A DNA stretch of 64,000 bases from Tropicimonas marinistellae (GTDB lineage Bacteria; Pseudomonadota; Alphaproteobacteria; Rhodobacterales; Rhodobacteraceae). Below, piece after piece: positions 9,082 through 18,119 of this stretch. Location of the stretch: NCBI RefSeq assembly GCF_001509585.1, contig NZ_LNCI01000011.1:1-64000 (forward strand), in the 5' to 3' direction. Numbering within the stretch: the stretch's first letter is position 1; the number at the start of each line of letters is the position of its first letter. Both the position numbers and the translations under genes were made by a program. The notes below the pieces were generated by a model. It made no database searches. It saw nothing but the letters and a program-made list of their open reading frames with translations, and was not told where the DNA came from.

Positions 9082-10248
9082 TCAGGTCACGCGTTCCGAA
9101 ACCGCGCGGGCAATGACAAGCTCCTCATCGGTTTTCACCACCAGAACCTTGACCGGGCCGGTGCCGATGTCTTCGGTGCCGCGGGTCCGGTTGGCATCTG
9201 CGTCGACGCCGATCCCGAGGAAGCCCAGATCCGCGCAGACACGCTCGCGGATCTGCCAGGCGTTCTCGCCGATGCCGCCGGTGAAGACGAGCGCGTCGAT
9301 ACCGCCATCGGCGGCTGCGAGCGCCCCCACCTCCCGGCGGACCCGTGCCACGAAATAGGACACCGCCTCCTCGGCTTCCGGTGCGTCGGACTCCAGCAGC
9401 GTGCGCATGTCGTGACTGATGCCGGACATGCCGAGGAGGCCGCATTTCTTGAACAGCATGTCGGAGATTTCCTTTGACGACATGCCCTGATCCAGCAGGT
9501 AGAGGACGACCGCAGGGTCGAGTTGGCCGCAGCGCGTTCCCATTGGCAGGCCGTCCACTGCCGAGAATCCAAGGGTGGAGGCAATGGACTGGCGGCCCTT
9601 GACGCAGCACATGGACGCGCCGTTGCCGAGATGCGCAATCACCACGCGGGCATTGCGGAGATCTGGATAGGTCTCTTCGATGTAGCCGGTCACGTAGTCG
9701 TAGCTCAGGCCGTGAAACCCATAGCGCCGCACACCCTTGGCGTAGAACTCCCGCGGCAGCGCGTAGGTGTCGTTCACGAAGGGATGGCCACGGTGAAACC
9801 CGGTGTCGAAACAGCCGACCTGGATCGCATCGGGAAACGCTTCCATCGCGGCACGGATCGCCGCGAGATTGTGCGGCTGATGCAATGGCGCGAGCGGCGT
9901 GAGTTTTGCAAGGTTATCCAGGATCGGCCCGGTCAATAGGATCGGGTCGGCATATTCCGTGCCACCGTGCACGATCCGGTGTCCGACACCGGAGACAGGC
10001 CGGTCCCCCAAGATCGGCTGGAGCACCTTCAACACCGCCTGAAGACCTGCCCTGTGGTCGGCCTGACCAAGCGCGGTTTCCGTTTTCTCGCCCTTGTATG
10101 TCAGGATCAGGCGGGCATCGGGGCCGATCCCGTCGATCTGCCCGACAGCGATGCACTCCGGGTCGCCGTCACCGTTCGTGTCCTCGTCGAGATATACGGA
10201 ATACTTGATGGAGCTGGACCCGGCATTCAGGGTCAGGATGGCGGACAT
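9082..10248 (-). CDS. ackA: Acetate kinase
   Basis: A 388-residue ASKHA-fold kinase: acetyl phosphate + ADP <-> acetate + ATP. Visible motifs are the N-terminal [33 protein letters not shown] and [16 protein letters not shown]. The start at 10248 has AAGGAGG upstream. It is the last gene of a leftward set fabI - DUF3141 - ackA. No phosphotransacetylase lies in the window, so the acetyl-phosphate (or butyryl/propionyl phosphate) source must be elsewhere. Relatives of this family also include propionate and butyrate kinases, but the motifs fit AckA. Confidence 0.93.
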   Translation of the reverse strand: MSAILTLNAGSSSIKYSVYLDEDTNGDGDPECIAVGQIDGIGPDARLILTYKGEKTETALGQADHRAGLQAVLKVLQPILGDRPVSGVGHRIVHGGTEYADPILLTGPILDNLAKLTPLAPLHQPHNLAAIRAAMEAFPDAIQVGCFDTGFHRGHPFVNDTYALPREFYAKGVRRYGFHGLSYDYVTGYIEETYPDLRNARVVIAHLGNGASMCCVKGRQSIASTLGFSAVDGLPMGTRCGQLDPAVVLYLLDQGMSSKEISDMLFKKCGLLGMSGISHDMRTLLESDAPEAEEAVSYFVARVRREVGALAAADGGIDALVFTGGIGENAWQIRERVCADLGFLGIGVDADANRTRGTEDIGTGPVKVLVVKTDEELVIARAVSERVT

Positions 10249-10278
10249 CGGCCCCCTCCTTGTGAGAAAGTGAAAGCA

Positions 10279-10305
10279 GGCGCCGCCACGCTGCGGTGCG
10301 GCGCC
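10279..10305 (-). terminator. Intercistronic hairpin between the DUF3141 gene and ackA
   Basis: GGCGCCGC (10279-10286) and GCGGCGCC (10298-10305) form an 8-bp stem with an 11-base loop, in the 71-base gap upstream of ackA. Read on the minus strand it is followed by a T-rich stretch (TGCTTTCACTTTCTCA). It could be a partial terminator or processing site setting ackA levels below those of the upstream genes. Confidence 0.4.
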
Positions 10306-10319
10306 GGTCCTGTACAGGC

Positions 10320-12620
10320 TTACTGTGCCGCGTTCGGGACAGCAACCGGGCCGAGCAGCCCCTCGATGCGTTCGATCATCGCACGGGTCGCCGCCTCCAT
10401 TTCCGTGGGATCGCCGGCGATGTACTTGGCGGTGTCGAGCGCGCGCATGCGGTCCTCACCGGTGGTCAGGATCTGCGGCAACGTCTCGATCGCCCGCTCC
10501 CCACCATATTCCACGATGAGGGTCTGTTCCTGGATCTTTTTGGTCCGAAGCTCGGGTGGCATCTCGTGAAACGGCGGCGTCTCCGAGAGGATCTCGGCCG
10601 ACCGTGCCAGCCGATCCTGGCGCACGTCGGCGCGGGTATTGGCCAGGAGGATCAAAATGCGCAACAGGCCCTCGGCAAACCCGCCCTCGCCGGTCCGGGC
10701 CAGGGCATCCTGCACGCCGGGCAGGCTGACCAGGTCTTCCGGGCGTTTTCGCGTGCGGTGGATATTGCGCGGGATACCGTAGTTGATCGCCATGGGCGCG
10801 CCCCAGATCGAGAAGAAGGTCACCTCCTGCATCGCCTCGCGCCAGCTCGTCATCATGTTCAGGCTGGTTTCGATCATGTCGACCGTCAGTTGTTCGGCCA
10901 GCAGGAACGGATTGTCCTTCGCCACCGGCTTGCGCAGGTTGCGCACGTTCTCCGCGGCGGCGGGGACATTGGCCATCAGCGGATTGGACGTTCCGAAGGC
11001 GCGGCGCTGCAAACGCATGGGGTGGGTGTCTCGGGCAATCTTGCCCATGTCTTCGGTCACCGTCGCCTGCAGGACAGGGCTGACCATCGTGTCATAGGCC
11101 TCCGTGATCGCCTCCGACGCACGGGCGACGGCCGCAAAGGCAGGCTCGTCGCGCCGCAAACCGGAATGAGCAGCGACATCCTTGAGGGTCCGGCGCGCGA
11201 AACTCAGCGCGAAGTGCTTCTCGTGGCCTTCGCCCTGCACATCCTCGATGACGATTTCGTAGAGCCCGGGCGCCAGCGCCTCGATGGTCTTGAGCGTGGA
11301 GGCCATTTCCGTGTGCTCACGCTTCGCGATCTTGGAAGAGACGAAGATCCCGAGATGCCCGACGTCTTCGTGTACGAGGTAGAGTATTCGCTGCCCGAGC
11401 ACCTCGATCTCGTGTTCGTCGGCATAGGTATCGACGATCCAGTTCAGCGCCTGTCCAACCGGCGTGATGTTGTCGCCATGGGAGGCGAAACAGATGATCG
11501 GTGCGCGGATTGCCTTGAGATCAACCGGGCGGCCGGGTTCCAGCTGCGCGGTATTCTGCCCGAGCTTGTTTCCGACAAAGAGGTTTTCAACGATCCAGCG
11601 GATCTCGTCGCCGGTCATGCAGTAGAAGGCGCCCCACCACTTCTCGAAGTCGAGGAAGCGGTCGACCCCGTCATCGACGGTGGCGTAAAGGTCGTAGTAT
11701 TTCCGGAAATAGTTCCGGCCCGGATTCAGCTTCTCGAAATTGTCCACCAAATACGCACCGTCGAAGATGCCGCCGCCGAGATCGGAGGCCATCTGCGCGA
11801 GGAAGGTGCCACCATTCACACCGGCGGAATAGCGCATCGGGTCCTGGCCGAGCTTGCCCGACCAATAGGACATGGGCGCGCCGTTGAGCACGATGGGACC
11901 GGCGAGGTCGGGATTGGTCGCCGCCAGAATGGCCGTGGCCCAGCCGCCCTGGCAATTGCCCACGACGATGGGATTCGGGCTGTCCGGGTGGCGCTCCCGG
12001 ATCTTGCGCAGGAAGGCCGCTTCGGCCCGGGTCACGTGCGCGAGGGTTTGCCCCGGTTGCGGCATCTGGCGGAAGGTGACGAAATAGACCGGGTGGCCAT
12101 CTGCCAGCGCCACACCGACCTGGCTTTCCTTCTTGAAACCGCCGATTCCGGGGCCGTGACCGGCGCGCGGGTCAATGATCACATAGGGGCGCTTCCACGG
12201 CTTGATGTCCTGACCGCCGTCCGGGAGGATGCGCAGCAAGACGTAGTTGGACGGCTCCGGCAGATCCTTGCCCTCCATGACGATCTCAAAATCGTACATC
12301 AGCACGTGTTCCGGCGGCGCACCGTTGTCCTGCGTCTCGATGTTCATGTCGGACCATTTGCGCAGAGCGTCGAGCGTCAGCACGCTGCGCTGTGCGGCAT
12401 CGGTCACATATTCGGCCCAGGCGCGGACCAGTTTGCCGTCCCCGCTCGGCATGGCGGCTTCCACGAGGGTCTGCGCTTCCGCACGGACCCTGTCCGCATC
12501 CGCCTGCGTCTTGTTCAGCGCCTTCACGCCAAGCCGTTGTGTCACGGTCTGGAGGAAATAGGACTGGAGTTCGGCGGCACCGCGGGCCGCGTCGATGGTA
12601 TCGGAAAGTGAGCGATGCAT
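10320..12620 (-). CDS. DUF3141 protein with PHA-synthase-like catalytic core
   Basis: A 766-residue cytosolic protein. Start at 12620 (MHRSLSDT) with GGGGA upstream. Residues about 130-435 form an alpha/beta-hydrolase core resembling class I/III polyhydroxyalkanoate synthases: a cysteine lipase-like box VVGNCQGGWA (Cys223), an acid in SHGDNITPV (Asp383) and a histidine in DVGHLGIFV (His422). The segment VENLFVGNKL followed by PVDLKAIRAP also fits PhaC. Cys-Asp spacing (160) is close to that of known PhaC. The 340 residues after His422 have no PhaC counterpart and are of unknown function. Lies between fabI and ackA in one leftward unit. Whether it polymerises, transfers or hydrolyses acyl groups is not known. 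Confidence 0.85.
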   Translation of the reverse strand: MHRSLSDTIDAARGAAELQSYFLQTVTQRLGVKALNKTQADADRVRAEAQTLVEAAMPSGDGKLVRAWAEYVTDAAQRSVLTLDALRKWSDMNIETQDNGAPPEHVLMYDFEIVMEGKDLPEPSNYVLLRILPDGGQDIKPWKRPYVIIDPRAGHGPGIGGFKKESQVGVALADGHPVYFVTFRQMPQPGQTLAHVTRAEAAFLRKIRERHPDSPNPIVVGNCQGGWATAILAATNPDLAGPIVLNGAPMSYWSGKLGQDPMRYSAGVNGGTFLAQMASDLGGGIFDGAYLVDNFEKLNPGRNYFRKYYDLYATVDDGVDRFLDFEKWWGAFYCMTGDEIRWIVENLFVGNKLGQNTAQLEPGRPVDLKAIRAPIICFASHGDNITPVGQALNWIVDTYADEHEIEVLGQRILYLVHEDVGHLGIFVSSKIAKREHTEMASTLKTIEALAPGLYEIVIEDVQGEGHEKHFALSFARRTLKDVAAHSGLRRDEPAFAAVARASEAITEAYDTMVSPVLQATVTEDMGKIARDTHPMRLQRRAFGTSNPLMANVPAAAENVRNLRKPVAKDNPFLLAEQLTVDMIETSLNMMTSWREAMQEVTFFSIWGAPMAINYGIPRNIHRTRKRPEDLVSLPGVQDALARTGEGGFAEGLLRILILLANTRADVRQDRLARSAEILSETPPFHEMPPELRTKKIQEQTLIVEYGGERAIETLPQILTTGEDRMRALDTAKYIAGDPTEMEAATRAMIERIEGLLGPVAVPNAAQ

Positions 12621-12685
12621 CTGATGTCTTCCCCTGTTGGAGACCGCGAGAGGGTGCACGAGGTGCTCCCCGCGACCCGGCGGCC

Positions 12686-13450
12686 TCAACCCATGATCGA
12701 GTACCCGCCGTCGATCTTCACGATCGCGCCGGTGACGTTGCGTGCCTCTTCACTGGCAAGGAAAGCGGCATAGGCGCCGATATCCTCGATGGACGCGAGC
12801 TGATGGGTAGGTGCCCGCTTGGCTGCATCGGCCAGCATCTCGTCGAAATGCGCGATACCGGAGGCCGCGCGGGTAGCCAGCGGCCCCGGCGAGAGCGCGT
12901 TGACGGAGATCATCTTGTCGCCAAGTTCCGCCGCGACGTAGCGCGTGACGCTTTCCAGTGCCGCCTTGACCGGCCCCATGACGTTGTAATCTTCCACCAC
13001 CTCCTCGGAGCCGTAGAAGGAGACGGTCAGGCAGGTGCCGCCCTGCGCCATCATCGGTTCGGCAAGCCGGATCAAGCGCAGGTAGGAATGAACCGAAATG
13101 TCCATTGCCAGCTTGAACCCCTCGGCAGAGCAATCGATGACGCGGCCGTGCAGATCCTCCTTGGGGCAGAAGGCGATGGAGTGAACGAGAATGTCCAGCG
13201 TTCCCCACGTGTCGCGAATGACATCGAAGAGCGCCGCCTCCTGCTCCGGCATGCTCACGTCCAGCGGTTCGATGATCTCGGCGTCCAGCTTCTCGGCGAG
13301 CGGACGCACGTATTTCTCCGCCCTGTCGTTCAGATAGGTGATCGCGAGGTCGGCGCCCTGTGCCCGCAGTGCGGACGCGCAGCCGTAGGCGATTGACTGG
13401 TCATTTGCGACGCCGACAACGAGCGCCTTCTTGCCGGAGAGTGAAAACAT
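12686..13450 (-). CDS. fabI: Enoyl-[ACP] reductase, FabI type
   Basis: A 254-residue short-chain dehydrogenase-fold enzyme: NAD(P)H reduction of trans-2-enoyl-ACP. The N-terminus has the FabI-type cofactor motif GVANDQSIAYGCA. The catalytic pair is Tyr155-x6-Lys162 (YNVMGPVK), with the FabI-type extra tyrosine at 146 (SFYGSEE) and SIAF after strand 4. Start at 13450 begins the conserved LSGKKALVVG. It heads a leftward set with the DUF3141 and acetate kinase genes, preceded by a PhaR-type palindrome. This may be a second, pathway-specific FabI acting on enoyl-CoA/ACP in storage or acyl-phosphate metabolism rather than the housekeeping copy (inference). Confidence 0.9.
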   Translation of the reverse strand: MFSLSGKKALVVGVANDQSIAYGCASALRAQGADLAITYLNDRAEKYVRPLAEKLDAEIIEPLDVSMPEQEAALFDVIRDTWGTLDILVHSIAFCPKEDLHGRVIDCSAEGFKLAMDISVHSYLRLIRLAEPMMAQGGTCLTVSFYGSEEVVEDYNVMGPVKAALESVTRYVAAELGDKMISVNALSPGPLATRAASGIAHFDEMLADAAKRAPTHQLASIEDIGAYAAFLASEEARNVTGAIVKIDGGYSIMG

Positions 13451-13505
13451 GGCGGAATCCCGAGATTGAGTCGCACCTACCCTAGGGGCGAATGGTAACA
13501 ATCTC

Positions 13506-13518
13506 GCTGCAATGCAGC
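13506..13518. promoter_or_regulatory. CTGC-N3-GCAG palindrome (PhaR-type box)
   Basis: GCTGCA-A-TGCAGC is a perfect 6+1+6 palindrome, 56 bases upstream of the fabI start. It contains CTGC-AAT-GCAG, the form described for the PHA-responsive repressor PhaR of Paracoccus (CTGC-N3/4-GCAG). The 8-base core can occur by chance about twice per 64 kb, so the evidence is the extended symmetry plus position ahead of a PHA-synthase-like operon. Confidence 0.45.
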
Positions 13519-13547
13519 AACAATCGCCCCGGGCACGGCGCGGCCGC

Positions 13548-14663
13548 TCACCCCGCGGCGGGATGCTCCAGGGCGAGGTTGAGAAACTTGTTCTCGCCGG
13601 TGATCGGCCGCGCCCAGAGCGCGGCGAAGGTCTCGCGCAGGTTGGCGCCTTCGTGCAGGATATCATGCACCGCCCGGCTGACCGGCATGTCGATGCCAAT
13701 GCGGTCGGCCAGGTCGATGACGGAGATCGCGCCGACCTCCCCCTCGATCACCACGGGATTGCCCTGGAAAACGTTCCGCCGCTCGATCCCGGACCCGAGT
13801 TGCGCGCCGAAATGCATGTTGCGCGACGTGGTGGACGAGCAAGTCAGTGTCAAATCGCCAATGCCGGACAATCCGGCGATGGTCTCCCGCCGGCCGCCCA
13901 GTGCCTCTGCCATGGTCATCATCTCGGCGATCCCCCAGGTGATGAGCGAGGCACGAGTGTTCTCGGCGTAGCCCGCGCCGGTCATCATTCCGCAGGCGAT
14001 GGCGATCACGTTCTTCACCGCCCCGGCCACCTCGACGCCCACGAGATCATCGCTCACATAGGGGCGAAAGGACTCGGACCCGAGCGACAACGCAAGCCGG
14101 GAGGCAGGTGCCGCACGCGGCGCGCGCCGGTCCGCCTGGGCGAAGGGAAAGGCGAGCGTCGCGGCGGTGGGGTAGTTCAGCGCCACCTCGCGCGCGAAGG
14201 TCGGCCCCGAAAGCGCCCCCACCGGATGCCCCGGCAATTCCTCGCTCGCCACCTCGCTCAGAAGCTTGCCCGACCCGGTCTCGATCCCCTTGGCGCAGAG
14301 CACAACCGGCGCCCCCGGCGCGATATGGGGCGCCACTTTGCGGCAGATCTCCCGCAGGGTGACCGAGGGCGTCACCATCAGTACGCAATCCGCTCCGTCG
14401 AGCGCCTGCGCCATATCCGACGTGGCACGAATGGAGGCGGGCAGGTCGATTCCGGGCAGGTAGCGCAGGTTGCAGCCGGTCTTGGCGATGGTGGCCACGT
14501 CCTCGGCATTGCGCCCCCAGAGCCGCACCGCGCGGCCAGCCTGCCCGGCGACCAGTGCCAGGGCCGTTCCCCAGGCCCCGGCGCCAAGAACGGCAATATT
14601 CTCATAGGGTACGGCCTCCGGTTTGTCGGCGGCCTCCGGTCTGGGGATCGGGGACAGGGTCAT
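13548..14663 (-). CDS. gpsA: Glycerol-3-phosphate dehydrogenase [NAD(P)+]
   Basis: A 371-residue GpsA: dihydroxyacetone phosphate <-> sn-glycerol-3-phosphate, supplying phospholipid synthesis. The Rossmann motif is IAVLGAGAWGTALA. Also visible are CAKGIE, LSGPTFAREVA, the catalytic-lysine region GVEVAGAVKNVIAIACGM, ENTRASLITWG and SGIGDLTLTC. Start at 14663 (MTLSPIPR) leaves about 20 extra residues before the Rossmann strand, slightly longer than usual, so a later start is possible. Divergent from the YihY/BrkB gene; fabI lies 97 bases downstream in the same direction. Confidence 0.93.
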   Translation of the reverse strand: MTLSPIPRPEAADKPEAVPYENIAVLGAGAWGTALALVAGQAGRAVRLWGRNAEDVATIAKTGCNLRYLPGIDLPASIRATSDMAQALDGADCVLMVTPSVTLREICRKVAPHIAPGAPVVLCAKGIETGSGKLLSEVASEELPGHPVGALSGPTFAREVALNYPTAATLAFPFAQADRRAPRAAPASRLALSLGSESFRPYVSDDLVGVEVAGAVKNVIAIACGMMTGAGYAENTRASLITWGIAEMMTMAEALGGRRETIAGLSGIGDLTLTCSSTTSRNMHFGAQLGSGIERRNVFQGNPVVIEGEVGAISVIDLADRIGIDMPVSRAVHDILHEGANLRETFAALWARPITGENKFLNLALEHPAAG

Positions 14664-14862
14664 GTCAACGTTCCTGCGCGTCGTTGTTGTCGTATTTCGC
14701 GAAGGTCCCGCGCCGTGGGCACCGCGCCCGGCACGAGAGGACGAGACAATCGCGCATCCGCGCCGGCTCCGCAACCTTGTTCGGCATGCCCCCTTTTCGC
14801 GCCCGCAGCGAGTGCTATGGTTCTACACTATTGCCAGATGCCCGATACCGGAGCCCGTCCAC

Positions 14863-15819
14863 GTGTTTGCCAAATTGCGCACTGCCGTCACCTTTCTTGC
14901 GCGTATCGGCCAGGGGATCGGGACCCGACATCTCGGCCTGATCGCCGCCGGGGTCGCATTCTACGGCCTTCTGGCGATCTTTCCCGCAATCACGTCAATC
15001 GTGACTTTGTGGGGTTTCTTTGCCGATCCCGACCTAGTGGAGCAGCAATTGCTCACCTACGAGGATGTCATCCCCGAGGCGGCGTTCGGGATCATCGATG
15101 GGCAGGTCCGGGCAATCGCCAACGGGCCGAAAGAGGTCCTGGGCTGGGCCTCGGCCCTCTCCATTGGCACGGCGCTCTGGGCATCCCGCGCGGGTGTGGC
15201 CGCCATCGTTGGCGGGCTGAATGCCGTCTACCGCACACCACCGCGCGGCGGCCTGCGGGGCATGGCGCGCGCGCTTGTGCTGACCCTGTTGCTGATTGCC
15301 GTGGCACTGGTCGCGCTCGCGACGGTCGTTGTCGCTCCGGTGGTCCTGACCTTCCTGCCGCTCGGGCCGTTCACCGGATTCGCGCTCGAATTGTCGCGCT
15401 GGTTGATTGGCGGCGGTGTCGTGCTGCTCGGCATCGGCCTGTTGTATCGCATGGGGCCGAACCGGAGCGATCAGCGCACCGATATCCTGTCACCCGGCGC
15501 GGTGATGGCCGTGATTCTGTGGGCGCTCGTTTCGTGGGGGTTCTCGGCCTATCTGACAAACTTCGGGAATTACAACGAGGTATACGGCTCTCTTGGTGCG
15601 GTGGTGGCGATGCTCATGTGGTTCTACCTGAGCGCCTTCGTGGTGCTTCTGGGCGGTCTGACCAATGCCGAGCTCGAAACTCTGAAGGCAGAACGAGCGG
15701 CGGCGGACGAAGAGACCGCCCCGGCCCCGCCTCCCGAATCGACGGATACCGAGACGCCCGACCCGGAATTGGAGCCGGAGGAAGAACGCGTCGATCCGAC
15801 GCCCCCTTTGGTATCCTGA
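14863..15819 (+). CDS. YihY/virulence factor BrkB family membrane protein
   Basis: A 318-residue integral membrane protein with about six hydrophobic segments. Family marks: HLGLIAAGVAFYGLLAIFPAI near the N-terminus, GGLNAVYRTPPRGG in the middle, and NYNEVYGSLGAVVAMLMWFYLSAFVVLLGG split over the last two segments. No ATG fits; a GTG at 14863 with GGAG about 10 bases upstream starts the conserved part. The last 50 residues are an acidic, proline/glutamate-rich cytosolic tail. Function of the family is unsettled; earlier RNase BN assignments are not supported. Confidence 0.85.
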   Translation: MFAKLRTAVTFLARIGQGIGTRHLGLIAAGVAFYGLLAIFPAITSIVTLWGFFADPDLVEQQLLTYEDVIPEAAFGIIDGQVRAIANGPKEVLGWASALSIGTALWASRAGVAAIVGGLNAVYRTPPRGGLRGMARALVLTLLLIAVALVALATVVVAPVVLTFLPLGPFTGFALELSRWLIGGGVVLLGIGLLYRMGPNRSDQRTDILSPGAVMAVILWALVSWGFSAYLTNFGNYNEVYGSLGAVVAMLMWFYLSAFVVLLGGLTNAELETLKAERAAADEETAPAPPPESTDTETPDPELEPEEERVDPTPPLVS

Positions 15820-15895
15820 CGCGCCCCTGCCCCTTGCCCGCACCGCAGGCACGGCGTAAGCCGCCCGAACACGCCAATACGGGAGCCGCTGACCG

Positions 15896-17182
15896 GTGTT
15901 CTTCTATCGCCTCGCCCTGACCCTTGCGACGCCGGGTGTCGCGGGCATGCTGGCCCTGCGTCTGCTTCGCGGCCGGGAGCGGCTGGGCGATCTGGCGGAG
16001 CGGCTGGGCATGGGCGCCGGAGCAGCGCCCGCTGCGGCGAAAACGATCTGGCTGCATGGCGCATCCAATGGCGAGCTGACCTCCGCACGGGATTTTATCG
16101 ACGCCCTTTTCCGGCAGGCGCCGGACCTTGCCCTGCTGGTTACGACCAACAGCGTGACCGGGCGCGACATGGTCCGTGGCTGGAACCTGCCCAATCTGCA
16201 GGCCCGGCTCGCGCCCCTGGACTATCGTGCGTGCCTCGCTGCCGTCCTCCACGGACACCGGCCCGCCGCCTTCGTGCTGCTGGAGGGCGACATCTGGCCG
16301 AACCGCATGGCGATGGCGGCAAGTCGCGAGGTTCCGGCCGCAATGCTGTCCGCGCGCATTTCCGAGAAGAGCGCACGCGCGTGGCACAGGTTCAACGGCT
16401 TGGCGCGGCAGGCACTGGCACCGGTGAGGCTGCTCTCGGCACAAGATGCGGGGTCGGAAGCACGGTTTGTCGCGCTTGGCCTCGACCCGGCAACTCTCGC
16501 CCCGCAGCTGACATTCAAGGCCGCGGTGACCCTGCCCCCGCCGGACGCGGAACTGCTGGAAACCTACCGCCCGTTCTTTCCTCGGAGCGAGACGCTTCTG
16601 GCGGCCTCGACCCACGAGGGCGAGGAACAACAGGTTATCGAGGCCTTCCAGCGTGCGCGCCGGGTCCGGCCCGACCTGCGGCTGATCCTTGCGCCTCGGC
16701 ATCCGGCACGGGGCCCGGAGGTTGCGTCGCTGCTCGCACGCAGCGGCGTGCGCTTTCGCACCCGGTCAGCGGGCGAGGCCCCGGTGGCCGGGACCGACGT
16801 ATACCTCGCCGACACGCTCGGAGAAATGCCGCTGTGGTACACGCTCGCAGGGCAATGTTTCGTCGGCGGATCGCTCGCACCGAAGGGGGGGCATACGCCC
16901 TATGAGCCCGCTCAGTTCGACTGTGCCATCCTGCATGGCCCCGATCTGCGGAACTTCGCGGAGCCCTATGCGGCGCTTACCGAAGCCCGTGGGGCGATTG
17001 GCGCGGCGGATGCCGGGGCGCTCGGGGATGCGATCGCCGGATTGGACGACGCGGCGCGCAGCCGGATGACGGTGGCCGCGCGTGCCGCCCTCCAACTGGA
17101 CACCGAGGCACAGGTGGATGATCTGTCGAGACGGGTGCTGGCGCTGGCGTCCGGTCACGGGGAGCCGGCGCGCCTCCATTGA
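15896..17182 (+). CDS. waaA: 3-deoxy-D-manno-octulosonic acid (Kdo) transferase
   Basis: A 428-residue GT30/GT-B enzyme that transfers Kdo from CMP-Kdo to lipid A precursor at the inner membrane. The N-terminus is a short membrane anchor followed by RERLGDLAERLG. The acceptor-side motif EGDIWPNRM replaces the more usual ETELWPN (same acidic pattern). LAASTHEGEEQQV and LAPRHPARG follow, then the donor-site block GGSLAPKGGHTPYEPAQFD with LHGPDLRNFAE. The start is GTG at 15896. It ends 13 bases from the facing membrane-protein gene. Confidence 0.92.
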   Translation: MFFYRLALTLATPGVAGMLALRLLRGRERLGDLAERLGMGAGAAPAAAKTIWLHGASNGELTSARDFIDALFRQAPDLALLVTTNSVTGRDMVRGWNLPNLQARLAPLDYRACLAAVLHGHRPAAFVLLEGDIWPNRMAMAASREVPAAMLSARISEKSARAWHRFNGLARQALAPVRLLSAQDAGSEARFVALGLDPATLAPQLTFKAAVTLPPPDAELLETYRPFFPRSETLLAASTHEGEEQQVIEAFQRARRVRPDLRLILAPRHPARGPEVASLLARSGVRFRTRSAGEAPVAGTDVYLADTLGEMPLWYTLAGQCFVGGSLAPKGGHTPYEPAQFDCAILHGPDLRNFAEPYAALTEARGAIGAADAGALGDAIAGLDDAARSRMTVAARAALQLDTEAQVDDLSRRVLALASGHGEPARLH

Positions 17183-17190
17183 CGCCCCTG

Positions 17191-17212
17191 CCCGGTCAGG
17201 CTGCCTGCCGGG
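17191..17212. terminator. Hairpin at convergent waaA / membrane-protein ends
   Basis: CCCGG-T-CAGGC and GCCTG-CCGGG (17191-17201 and 17203-17212) can pair as about 10 bp with one bulged T and a tight loop. It lies just past the waaA stop and spans the stop codon of the facing gene. No T-run follows on either strand, so terminator function is only suggested. Confidence 0.3.
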
Positions 17213-18119
17213 AGCTGCCGGTTTCCGTGCGCGACCGTTCCGCAAGGCCCGCCGCCACGGCCCAACCGGCGCTGAAACAGGCAAGTTCGCCGACGAGTGT
17301 CACCAGCCGGAACTGGACCGCGAGCAGCAGCGCGTTTTCCGCGCTGCTTCCCACCGCCGTCAGCGCCGCCACGAGGATCGCTTCCCGCGCGCCCAGCCCG
17401 GCGGGCGCCCCCGGTGTCACGTAGCCTGCCAGCCAGGCAAACACCGCAGCAACCGCAGCAACTACGACGGGCGCGTCGGTACCATGCCATGCGAGCACCG
17501 CGAAGAGCGCGCCGAGCCCTGTCATGAACACGGCCGACAGCAGCACAGGAGCGGCCGGCGGGCGCAGATCGGGCAGCGCTTCGACACGGCTGACCAGGGC
17601 GAACACGGACAGCCCTGCGCCGAGCGCTGCCAAGGGGAGCCATTGGGGTATCGCCGCAAGCGGCGGCGGCAGGACCGCCGCGGGCACGACGGGCCACAGC
17701 ACCGCGAGGACCAGCGCGGCCCCGGTGGGCGTGACGGCAAGTTCCGTCGCCGTGGCGCGGGCCAAGGCCGAAGCGGAGAGCGGCCCATCCCGGAGATAGA
17801 CGGCGCGTCCGATCAGGTGGCACACGTTTCCGGGAAGATACCGCGCAACAAGGCTGGCCGTGTAGGACAGGTATGTGCGCGCGCGCGGTTCCTGCCCGTG
17901 ACCGGCGACGATCCGGTGCCAGCATTCGGCCAGGAGGAACAGCGCCGCGCCATAGGCAAGTGCCAGGGCCAGCATCAGCGCAATCTCGGCGGCATCCGGG
18001 CGCAACTGGGAGAGCGCCGCCCGGTTCGCCGCGAATGTGCGCAGAAGGTACCAGAGGGCGAGTCCGAGCAGCGCGAGGCCCGCCAGCCTGATCGCGCGGT
18101 TGAGCGTTGGACCGTTCAT
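17196..18119 (-). CDS. LPG-synthase-like / UPF0104 integral membrane protein
   Basis: A 307-residue protein with about seven to eight membrane segments, matching the lysylphosphatidylglycerol-synthase transmembrane (AglD/YbhN-like) superfamily. Family marks are SLVARYLPGNVCHLIGRAVYL (residues about 90-110) and GYVTPGAPAGLGAREAIL near 240-257. The start overlaps the stop of the preceding methyltransferase by four bases (ATGA). Members without the C-terminal synthetase domain are thought to move or position lipid-linked groups in glycosylation pathways, which fits its neighbours GT2 and GT39-like. Confidence 0.8.
   Translation of the reverse strand: MNGPTLNRAIRLAGLALLGLALWYLLRTFAANRAALSQLRPDAAEIALMLALALAYGAALFLLAECWHRIVAGHGQEPRARTYLSYTASLVARYLPGNVCHLIGRAVYLRDGPLSASALARATATELAVTPTGAALVLAVLWPVVPAAVLPPPLAAIPQWLPLAALGAGLSVFALVSRVEALPDLRPPAAPVLLSAVFMTGLGALFAVLAWHGTDAPVVVAAVAAVFAWLAGYVTPGAPAGLGAREAILVAALTAVGSSAENALLLAVQFRLVTLVGELACFSAGWAVAAGLAERSRTETGSSRQAA

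Noticed and set aside
10296-12611. A 771-codon open frame on the plus strand opposite the DUF3141 gene
   Set aside because: It is an Arg/His/Gly-rich mirror of the high-GC minus-strand gene, has no recognisable domain and no ribosome-binding site. Long antisense frames are expected at this GC content.
13512-15920. An 802-codon plus-strand open frame across gpsA and the BrkB gene
   Set aside because: It overlaps two well-supported genes in other frames and shows only low-complexity Arg/Pro/Gly-rich sequence.
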